The position numbers and the translations under genes were made by a program. Source: Candidatus Poribacteria bacterium (GTDB lineage: Bacteria; Poribacteria; WGA-4E; WGA-3G). Taken from it: 45,697 bases of DNA. The notes under the pieces are model-generated. The model made no database searches. It was given only the letters and a program-made list of their open reading frames with translations, and was not told where the DNA came from. The stretch spans positions 1 to 45,697 of the forward strand of contig VXOP01000113.1 of assembly GCA_009839975.1 (NCBI GenBank), read 5' to 3'. Of the stretch, positions 29,764-38,037 are shown piece after piece (position 1 is the stretch's first letter; every line of letters begins with the position of its first letter).

Positions 29764-29826
29764 GGCGGGTTTCCTCCAGAAAATAGTCTGACCTATTCTG
29801 TGAGCAGAACAGGTAATACGTTTTGA

Positions 29827-30105
29827 CGTGAAATTCGGAATGTTGTTTACTCAAGCTTTACAGATGATCTGTTTGACGTTGACGTTGGACTGCCCACAGA
29901 GGGATACCCAAATGACGTCCTCGCTTCAGCAAGGGATATTCCACCCGGCGACACAGGGCAAATTCGCCACCAGTTCACCCATGGACAGAAATTTAGGTTA
30001 GGAGCAACGGGCAATTGGTTCTGTGAGAAGGGGAGCACTAACGCATTTCTTGCGCGGATTTCTGTCGTGCCAACTGAAACAGAGGAAACAGAAGAATCGT
30101 TGTAA
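29827..30105 (+). pseudogene. Orphan coding frame, possible 3' remnant of a larger gene
   Basis: Open frame REIRNVVYSSFTDDLFDVDVGLPTEGYPNDVLASARDIPPGDTGQIRHQFTHGQKFRLGATGNWFCEKGSTNAFLARISVVPTETEETEESL* with no ATG; bounded upstream by an in-frame TGA. Confidence 0.45.
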
Positions 30106-30298
30106 AATAAAAATGGGTAAACTCGGCAAAATTTAATGAAGATCAAAATTTAGCTGATTTTCATAGATTTCTTTACCTCAAATATGTTATCATTGTGAAA
30201 TTGATCATGAATATTGCCGTTTTGTAGGTATTTGCCTAACTCAGAATATCCTCAAGCATTGGTGGTTGATGTTAATTACACAATGTGAAGGAGAAACT

Positions 30299-33190
30299 AT
30301 GCAACATTCCTATTTCTGTTTTCGTGTTCTGGTTTTTCTGTGCGTGCTAAGTTTTTTGAATATCTGCCATGCGAACAATCTGAGCGATGATGAAAAGATT
30401 AAATTCTTTAACTTTCAAGTGAAACCTATTCTGAAGGAGAAATGTCTAAAATGCCACGGTGGTGGTACTGAAATTCACGGTGGACTTGAATTGACAAGTC
30501 GGGAAAAAATTCTTGAAGGCGGACATTACGGTCCTGCAGTATCGTTAAAAAAACCTACTGATAGTTTCTTGCTTGAGATGGTCGGGTATGGTCAAGAAAC
30601 AACTCAAATGCCACCGGATGATAGGTTAGATGATGAATCGCTTGAGATATTAGCAAAGTGGATTAAGTTAGGTCTCCCCTACCCCGTCCAAGATATTGAT
30701 GCTGAAACGACACTTCAAAACGATTCTGATTATTGGGCGTATCGTCCGTTAAAACGTCCTCAAGTACCATCGGTGCATTCATCTGAATGGGTCAAAAATC
30801 CAATTGATGCCTTTATCCTCTCAAAATTGGAGAAGCAGGGATTTAACCCAGCTGAACCTGTGAGTAAATTGTCTCTTATACGCCGCGTATACTATGATCT
30901 CACAGGATTACCACCTTCACCAGAAGCGGTAGATGCTTTTGTCAATAACGCATCTCCTGATGCTTATGAAACACTAATTAATGAACTCTTGAAGTCGCAA
31001 CGATATGGGGAAAAGTGGGGAAGACACTGGCTTGACCTTGTTCGGTATGCAGAGACAAACGGATATGAGCGCGATTCAGACAAACCGTATGTGTGGCGGT
31101 ATAGAGATTATGTTATTGAGGCATTTAACAAAGATAAACCGTATGATGAATTTCTCAAGGAGCAACTTGCAGGTGATGAACTTGATTCCGTAACACCTGA
31201 GAGAATCATTGCCACTGGCTATCATCGACTCGGTGTTTGGGACGATGAACCTGCAGATAGAAAACTCGCTCGTTACGACTATCTTGACGATATTGTTTCT
31301 ACGACAGGACAGGTAATGCTTGGTATGACAATCGGTTGTGCCAGATGTCACGACCATAAAATTGATCCCATTTCAACAAAAGATTATTACAGTATTCTTG
31401 CGTTTTTTCATGACATTGTCCCACACAACCGAGGAACACTTGTTGATATTGGCACACCAGAACAACAGGCGGAACGGAATAGACAGCTCTCAGAAAAACG
31501 ACTTGCTGAAGAAAAATTTAAGGATAAACTCTTTCCAATACAGGAAAACATTAAAATTGAACTTTCAAATATCCATCCTGAACCGATCACTCCAGAAACA
31601 GGGACATCTTCAATTCGGGAATTGACATACCGCTTCTATCGCGACAACTATGAACAGTTTCCTATTGATTTTGATGTTCTTGAACCCTCTGCTGAAGGCA
31701 GACTATTTAGCAATCTTTTCTCGCTTGCTACAGCGAGTAGAAAGAAGAACATAGGCATAGTTTTTGAAGGAACTTTACAAGTTCCAGAGGATGCCATTTA
31801 TACGTTTCATATAAAACTCAGAGGCGAGTGTAGGTTAATTCTCAACGGTCTTAAAGCTGCTGATCTGATTGGTGAACGCAATGTAGAAATTGCACTCAAA
31901 CAAGGGGATTCGTCGCTTCGTCTTGAGTACTTCAACAAAGATTTGGATAATCCACAGCTTGATGTAATGTGGACTGGACCGAACTTTAAGAATCGACCAC
32001 TTTCAACGAAAACGACAATCAATTTTGATAAGTTGCTAAAAACACACACAGAACATTTCAATGCAAACGCACCGCTGAAGGCTTTAGTGGACAAGTATAA
32101 TGAAGTGAAAAAACAACGTGATGAACGCCGTCGTCAACGTGTGCCTTATGAACATCATGCTTTAGCAATTTCAGAAAGTGGCAAGACACCAACCCACATT
32201 CTTCGTCGTGGCAATCCTCATCTTATTGGACGAGAGGTAAAACCTGCATTTCCTGCTGTTCTGAATTCATCTACTGTAGAAATACCACCACTTCCTAAGG
32301 GTGTAAAATCATCTGGTAAACGTCGTGTTTTTGCTGAATGGGTTGCTAGTGCTGAAAACCCGCTAACGGCACGTGTGATGGTAAATCGTATCTGGCAACA
32401 TCACTTCGGCAGAGGAATTGTGCGAACAACAAACGACTTCGGTCAGTTCGGGACAACACCGACACATCCTGAACTCCTTGACTGGCTCGCGTCTGAGTTC
32501 ATTGCCTCTGGGTGGCGGGTTAAAGTTATGCATAAATTGATAATGACATCCAACACTTATTTGATGTCATCTCAGAACAACACAAAATATATTCAACAGG
32601 ATCCAAACAATAACCTATTTTGGCGATTCAACATGCGACGGTTGTCTGCTGAAGAGATTCGGGACTCAGTTCTCAGGATTTCTGGAAAACTCAATCTCAA
32701 AATGAGTGGACCGAGTGTTTTTCCTGAAATACCGAAAGAAGTGTTGGCGACATCTTCCAGACCAGGAGCAGTTTGGGGAAAATCATCTCCTGATGAGGCA
32801 AACCGTCGTAGTATTTATGTGAAGGTGAAACGGTCGTTGCTTGTTCCCATTCTGAACCAGTTTGATCAGGCAAATACTGATTCCACATGTCCTGTACGTT
32901 TTTCCACAACGGTCCCTACACAGTCGCTGACAATGCTCAATGGAAAATTTATCAATGACCAAGCAATCGCTTTTGCAAACAGGATACGATTGGAAGGTGG
33001 TGAGTCCACCGCTGAACGTGTGCAATTCGGACTTCGACTTGTGCTATGTCGTGAACCAGAACCTGCTGAGATTCAAAAGGCATTGACATTCATACAAGAA
33101 TTGCAGCGAGAAGACGTTAGTTCAGAAGTTGCCCTTGAACGGTTTGCATTATTAGCACTAAATTTAAACGAATTTATCTTTTTAGATTAA
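30299..33190 (+). CDS. Planctomycete-type cytochrome c protein (PSCyt1-DUF1549-DUF1553) with PA14-like insert
   Basis: CLKCHGGG and CARCHDHKIDPIS heme motifs; AETNGYERDSDKPYVWRYRDYVI; NRIWQHHFGRGIVRTTNDFG; SAEEIRDSVL. gaaggag before ATG at 30299. Confidence 0.9.
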   Translation: MQHSYFCFRVLVFLCVLSFLNICHANNLSDDEKIKFFNFQVKPILKEKCLKCHGGGTEIHGGLELTSREKILEGGHYGPAVSLKKPTDSFLLEMVGYGQETTQMPPDDRLDDESLEILAKWIKLGLPYPVQDIDAETTLQNDSDYWAYRPLKRPQVPSVHSSEWVKNPIDAFILSKLEKQGFNPAEPVSKLSLIRRVYYDLTGLPPSPEAVDAFVNNASPDAYETLINELLKSQRYGEKWGRHWLDLVRYAETNGYERDSDKPYVWRYRDYVIEAFNKDKPYDEFLKEQLAGDELDSVTPERIIATGYHRLGVWDDEPADRKLARYDYLDDIVSTTGQVMLGMTIGCARCHDHKIDPISTKDYYSILAFFHDIVPHNRGTLVDIGTPEQQAERNRQLSEKRLAEEKFKDKLFPIQENIKIELSNIHPEPITPETGTSSIRELTYRFYRDNYEQFPIDFDVLEPSAEGRLFSNLFSLATASRKKNIGIVFEGTLQVPEDAIYTFHIKLRGECRLILNGLKAADLIGERNVEIALKQGDSSLRLEYFNKDLDNPQLDVMWTGPNFKNRPLSTKTTINFDKLLKTHTEHFNANAPLKALVDKYNEVKKQRDERRRQRVPYEHHALAISESGKTPTHILRRGNPHLIGREVKPAFPAVLNSSTVEIPPLPKGVKSSGKRRVFAEWVASAENPLTARVMVNRIWQHHFGRGIVRTTNDFGQFGTTPTHPELLDWLASEFIASGWRVKVMHKLIMTSNTYLMSSQNNTKYIQQDPNNNLFWRFNMRRLSAEEIRDSVLRISGKLNLKMSGPSVFPEIPKEVLATSSRPGAVWGKSSPDEANRRSIYVKVKRSLLVPILNQFDQANTDSTCPVRFSTTVPTQSLTMLNGKFINDQAIAFANRIRLEGGESTAERVQFGLRLVLCREPEPAEIQKALTFIQELQREDVSSEVALERFALLALNLNEFIFLD

Positions 33191-33241
33191 AACAATCTGG
33201 TTTAAAGTATTGTAGAGCTTCTAAGATCGGAGATTAACTAT

Positions 33242-34735
33242 ATGAGAGGTCGATCTAAGTTAAAAACAGGAACAGATTCACCAAGTAATTTCTGTGGTCA
33301 AACTCGTAGAGAATTTATCGGAAATATTGCTGGTGGGTTTGCATCGCTTGCGTTGACAGGATTATTGTCCACTGATGGCTTCCTTGATTCACAAGCGATT
33401 GCATCAGATGGTGTAACACCCTATCAAAATCCACTTGCGCCTAAAGTTTCACATTTCAACTCAAAAGCGAAACACGTGATTTTCTTGTTCATGTATGGTG
33501 GTCCAAGCCATGTGGATATCTTTGACTACAAACCGAAGTTGTTTGAACTCAACGATAAAACCGTTCAAGTCAAGACAAAAGGCCGTGGTGGTGAAAGGTC
33601 ACAAGGACGTATCGTAGGTCCCAAATGGGAGTTCAAGCAGTATGGAGCATCGGGTCAATGGGTCTCAGGACTATTTCCCTACGTGGCAACTTGTGTTGAC
33701 GACATCGCCTTTATCAAATCAATGACTGCTGATTCACCCTTGCATGGATCTGCTATGCTGATGATGAACGCAGGACGAGTTCTAAGCGGACATCCATCAC
33801 TCGGGTCTTGGGTAAACTATGGTCTTGGTAGTGAAAACGAGAATCTACCTGGTTATGTAGTGATGCTTGATAGAACTGGTGGACCAATTAGCGGTGCGAA
33901 AAACTGGAGTTCTGGGTATATGCCTGCAGTCTATCAAGGTACAGTTTTTCGTTCAGAAGGCACACCTGTTCTCAATTTGGAGCGTCCAGGAGACATTAGC
34001 CAAAATGAACAACGTAAGCTTCTTGATTACCTGCGCGATTTTAATACGACACACCTTTCAAAGCATACTGACAATACAGATCTTGCTGCGCGAATTTCCA
34101 GTTATGAGTTAGCATTTAAGATGCAATCTGCAGCACCAGAGGCAGTAAATTTGGATAGTGAGCCAGAACACATCAAAGAACTTTATGGACTCAATGAAAA
34201 GGCGACAGAGGAATATGGTACAAAATGTCTTTTGGCAAGACGCTTAGTTGAACGTGGTGTACGCTTCATTCAACTCTACTCTGGAGGTGCTCACAATGAT
34301 GCAAATTGGGATGCTCACGGTGACATTCAGAGAAATCATAATAAGCATGCGAAAGCCACTGATAAACCAATTGCTGGATTGTTAAAAGACTTAAAACAAC
34401 GTGGCTTGCTTGAGGAGACACTTGTTGTATGGGGTGGTGAATTTGGCAGACAACCGACAGCAGAATATGCCGAAGGCACAGGACGTGACCACAACTCTTA
34501 TGGCTTCACTATGTGGATGGCAGGAGGTGGAGTCAAAGGTGGGATTAGCGTTGGTGAAACAGATGAACTTGGTAGCACTGCTGTTACGGATCCATTTCAT
34601 GTGAGACACTTACATGCAACAATTCTACATCAACTTGGAATTGACCCGAACCAACTCACCTACTTCCACAGTGGGTTAGAACAAAAACTTGTCGGCGTTG
34701 AAGGTGCAGAGCCAATTTGGCAAGTTATCAGTTAA
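33242..34735 (+). CDS. DUF1501 family protein with Tat-like signal
   Basis: TRREFIGNIAGGFASLALTGLL; KAKHVIFLFMYGGPSHVDIFDYKP; GGEFGRQPTAEYAEGTGRDHNSYGFTMWMAGGGVKGG. Confidence 0.9.
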   Translation: MRGRSKLKTGTDSPSNFCGQTRREFIGNIAGGFASLALTGLLSTDGFLDSQAIASDGVTPYQNPLAPKVSHFNSKAKHVIFLFMYGGPSHVDIFDYKPKLFELNDKTVQVKTKGRGGERSQGRIVGPKWEFKQYGASGQWVSGLFPYVATCVDDIAFIKSMTADSPLHGSAMLMMNAGRVLSGHPSLGSWVNYGLGSENENLPGYVVMLDRTGGPISGAKNWSSGYMPAVYQGTVFRSEGTPVLNLERPGDISQNEQRKLLDYLRDFNTTHLSKHTDNTDLAARISSYELAFKMQSAAPEAVNLDSEPEHIKELYGLNEKATEEYGTKCLLARRLVERGVRFIQLYSGGAHNDANWDAHGDIQRNHNKHAKATDKPIAGLLKDLKQRGLLEETLVVWGGEFGRQPTAEYAEGTGRDHNSYGFTMWMAGGGVKGGISVGETDELGSTAVTDPFHVRHLHATILHQLGIDPNQLTYFHSGLEQKLVGVEGAEPIWQVIS

Positions 34736-34966
34736 TTAACTAAACCAAGCTTGTAAAATTACCAGTTTCAGAAGATTATTATCTTTTTAACGCTAAATGT
34801 GCGTTTGTCATCTTGTTTTGTCTTTAGTCCGATAGAGATGATGTGTTTATTGCACAACGGCGTCCACGTCTTTTGAGTTCTGTAGGTAGGTGCGATAGCC
34901 TTATCGCACTTGATTTACCCTAATCCGCTTCATTGAAGATTTTCGCGTAGGATCCGGCAGAATGCC

Positions 34967-35040
34967 GCGTGGTAGAATGCGCGTGGTAGAATGCGCGTAT
35001 GGCATTCTACATGATTCTACATGATTCTACATGATTCTGC
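34967..35040. repeat. Short tandem repeats within a palindrome
   Basis: gcgtggtagaatgc x2 (34967-34994) followed by ggcattctac and atgattct(a/g)c x3 (35011-35040). Confidence 0.85.
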
Positions 35041-35214
35041 ATTGATCAGGATATCGCCAAATCAACGGTATGAATCATGGCGAATGCCATGCGCGCATTC
35101 GCCCAATGACATTCCCCTCCTACCGGCCTGGGAACACCACTAAATTGACACATAAGGTGCAATTAGGATATCGCACCATAGACGTCAATTTACTGATTAA
35201 CGTTTGTACTTCTG

Positions 35215-35380
35215 ATATACCTTTCGCCCCTCTGGGGCTTGCTCTTGGCGGGAACAACGCTTGCTATACACCTTTCGCCTCTCCGAGGCTTTGGAAAACT
35301 ATCTCAGCACCAGAGGTGCGACAGGTGTATAGAATATACGTTCTATAAGAAACAAAGCACCAGAGGTGCGACAGGTGTAT
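35215..35380. repeat. About 25-bp palindromic repeat family, two direct identical and two inverted divergent copies
   Basis: agcaccagaggtgcgacaggtgtat at 35306-35330 and 35356-35380; inverted relatives atacctttcgcccctctggggctt (from about 35217) and atacacctttcgcctctccgaggcttt (from about 35266). Confidence 0.75.
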
Positions 35381-35711
35381 GGCATAAATTTGAGATTACA
35401 AATCCTCCAGGAAAAGACATTCTCTTAAATTGACGCCTATTGTGCAATTAGGATATCGCACCTACCGGGTTTGAGATATTGAGAATTACCGAATTAAAAA
35501 CTTAATCTTCATACGGGACTGAATATGGGACAATCCCAATAACAAACAATTAGAAATGTTATTCGTAATTCAAAAAAAATGCATCCGTGAATGTGTATAA
35601 GTGATTCTATAGAGTCTGTATGCAGTAAGTCTATTTTCAAGAGTATCTGTTGGTTATACGCAAATCTTGTGTTTTTATGGTAGATTATACAATTAATTCT
35701 ACATTCTGAGT

Positions 35712-35777
35712 TGTAGGAGAGAACTCCGATTCCCGATTAAGCACTATGATAGTCGGGAATCGGAGTTCCCTCCTACA
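35712..35777. repeat. Palindromic intergenic repeat, tgtaggag family
   Basis: tgtaggagagaactccgattcccga ... tcgggaatcggagttccctcctaca: about 25-bp arms with one mismatch. Confidence 0.8.
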
Positions 35778-35827
35778 GAATAGGTGTATAATTATTTATA
35801 TACTTAACCATAATAAGAGGAGAATAT

Positions 35828-37837
35828 ATGGCAAAAAGCAAAAAATGGGATCCTGCTTTATCAAAGCATGAAAACGACGATTTTACGACATGGGAATTAC
35901 CTAAGGGTACAATCGCACGATTAGGACAGGGGAGAATCCATAAAAACATCACACCTTCACCAGATGGGAAGTACTTCCTTGTTCCAAGTGACATAGGGGT
36001 TTGGTGGTATGATATGAACACAATGACTCCAGTTGACCTATGGGACACTGATAGAGGTTATATCTCCACCGTGTCTTTTTCACCGAATGGGAAATGGCTT
36101 GCTACCGATGATGGAGATGGTCTTGTCAAAGTATGGGATGTACATAAGAGAGTTTGCATTTCGCAGATGGAAAGAGATGAAGATGAGAAACCCTACAATT
36201 CTGCTTCCAAGTTGGTCTTTTCAAACGACAGCAAACATCTTGCAGTCTCCAGTCGGCGTGACTACATCCTATACATCTGGAATGTTGAAACAGGTGAACG
36301 GACTGCAAAATTTCACGACAATACAAACTACAGATGGTGGCCCTTTCTACTCCGTCCTATTGCCTTTTCACCAGATGACAGTTTGGTCGCGTGTACTATG
36401 CCTGATGAGAGTCTATTCGCGTATGCTGATCGCAGTAATACAATACGTACTGACCAACATTCTTCTAATTATATTGCTGTGTGGAATATAAAGACAGGTG
36501 AACAATTGACCTGTATTTCAGATCTTCCAGATTTTGTGTATAGTTTAAGTTTTTCACCGTCTGGTGATTTTCTTGCCTCTGGTGGTAGAGATGGTACAGT
36601 TAGGGTATGGTCAGTCGAAAACTGGGAGTTACAGCATACATATCAGAATTACGGAACAGAACGTAAACAGGTTTTCTATACGTCAGAAGGTGTGCTCTAC
36701 GGTTTAGAGATGTTTGACGATGAATTCGTCGTTTGGGACATTGTTAAGGGTGAAAAGTTCAACTGCTACCGTGAAGAATACAGTGTTTTTCAAGGACAAC
36801 ATGTTCCGAAAGGTACACCTTATGTCTCAGAAGCTGAGAGACCCCCTGAATTTATTAAGTGGACGACAGGTGACACCAAACCGAGTTTATGTGCGAATTT
36901 GCATACAGGTGTGCCATTTTCCTTAGTTTTTAGTTCCGATGGTAAAACACTTGCTGGCGGGTATTGGAGCATAGATGCGAAGGTGATGCTATGGCTATGG
37001 GATGCAAAGCAACATTCCTCACCTCCAACCGCTATAAATCTACCCGGTGGTGACTATAATGTCTCTGTGTCATCGGATGGAAGAATCTTCGCAACCGGAC
37101 GCGATGGTGAAGCTGCAAAGGTGTGGGAAATTGGTAACACGGAGACATTAGTAGCAACTTACACGCTTCCCGAACAAGACAGAACTGATACTGAACAGGA
37201 AAGGCAGGTATCAACAGCAGCGTTTGCACACAAGAAAAACCTGATCGCATGCGGAGATAGTGATGGCATGTTGTATGTGTGGGATGTTGAGCAGCAAAGG
37301 TTACGACATAAGCACAAAGCACATGATGGATGGATTAAAAATCTAATGTTTAGTCCTGATGAAAAGTTCCTTTTTAGTGTAAGGTCTACTGGACCTGTCG
37401 CTTATTTGTGGTATGTTGAGAGTGGCGAACAGATTGAATCGTTTCCAGTCAAGTGTGAGTTTATTGCTTTTTCTCCATGTAGTACCTTAATCGCTATAGG
37501 GATGGGGAGAGATATTCAGATATGGTGTATTGAGCAAGGTGAAACTATTTTGAACATACCGCTACCCAGAGAAAGTTGGATGCCTTTTGCGTTATCATTT
37601 TCACCTTGTGGTAAATACTTAGCTTCTGGGGCATGGTGGAAACGCGGTTTTGGTATGAAGAAGTGTCCTGTACATTTGTGGGATGTTGCAAGTGGAGAAA
37701 ACATTGTAGCCTTCCGTGGTGGTCATCCTTCAGATGTTCAGTGTGTTGCTTTTTCACCAGATGGTAAGATTCTTGCAAGTGGCGGTTATGATGGCACCAT
37801 CCTTCTTTGGGATTTGAAACCTTATATCAATAGTTGA
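35828..37837 (+). CDS. WD40 protein without signal peptide
   Basis: Leader FTTWELPKGTIARLGQG followed by WD40-like blades; ends GTILLWDLKPYINS. Confidence 0.88.
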   Translation: MAKSKKWDPALSKHENDDFTTWELPKGTIARLGQGRIHKNITPSPDGKYFLVPSDIGVWWYDMNTMTPVDLWDTDRGYISTVSFSPNGKWLATDDGDGLVKVWDVHKRVCISQMERDEDEKPYNSASKLVFSNDSKHLAVSSRRDYILYIWNVETGERTAKFHDNTNYRWWPFLLRPIAFSPDDSLVACTMPDESLFAYADRSNTIRTDQHSSNYIAVWNIKTGEQLTCISDLPDFVYSLSFSPSGDFLASGGRDGTVRVWSVENWELQHTYQNYGTERKQVFYTSEGVLYGLEMFDDEFVVWDIVKGEKFNCYREEYSVFQGQHVPKGTPYVSEAERPPEFIKWTTGDTKPSLCANLHTGVPFSLVFSSDGKTLAGGYWSIDAKVMLWLWDAKQHSSPPTAINLPGGDYNVSVSSDGRIFATGRDGEAAKVWEIGNTETLVATYTLPEQDRTDTEQERQVSTAAFAHKKNLIACGDSDGMLYVWDVEQQRLRHKHKAHDGWIKNLMFSPDEKFLFSVRSTGPVAYLWYVESGEQIESFPVKCEFIAFSPCSTLIAIGMGRDIQIWCIEQGETILNIPLPRESWMPFALSFSPCGKYLASGAWWKRGFGMKKCPVHLWDVASGENIVAFRGGHPSDVQCVAFSPDGKILASGGYDGTILLWDLKPYINS

Positions 37838-37851
37838 CACATCAACGTATT

Positions 37852-38001
37852 TATAGTGAACATTGAAAATAGTGATACAAAGTCCCTGTAGGAGCGATCT
37901 CCGAATCGCGACTTAACGTAGTGATAGTCGGGAATCGGCCAGAATTATGTTAACTGGCCTCCTACATCGCAAATGTCCCATTAATTCAAAAGTTAACTAT
38001 A
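37852..38001. mobile_element. MITE-like element, TATAGTGAAC family, copy 2
   Basis: tatagtgaacattgaaaatagtgatacaaagtccctgtaggagcgatctccgaatcgcgactta ... aaatgtcccattaattcaaaagttaactata; ends match copy 1. Confidence 0.75.
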
Positions 38002-38037
38002 GATGATTAGGAATACAATACAGATAAAGGAGTCTAT

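Larger units (their letters stand above)
34888..35471. repeat. Intergenic repeat island bounded by inverted 'gtaggtgcgat' sequences
   Basis: taggtaggtgcgatagccttatcgcac at the left, inverted against tgtgcaattaggatatcgcacctaccggg at the right, enclosing other repeat families. Confidence 0.6.

Noticed and set aside
29847-30146. Minus-strand ORF 29847..30146
   Set aside because: Antisense to a more protein-like plus-strand frame; no recognisable features.
35215-35380. Possible CRISPR-like direct repeats
   Set aside because: Only two identical direct copies plus divergent inverted ones, palindromic, no regular spacers and no cas genes.
35070-35433. ORFs 35070..35348 and 35239..35433
   Set aside because: Lie across dispersed intergenic repeats; translations have no protein-like character.
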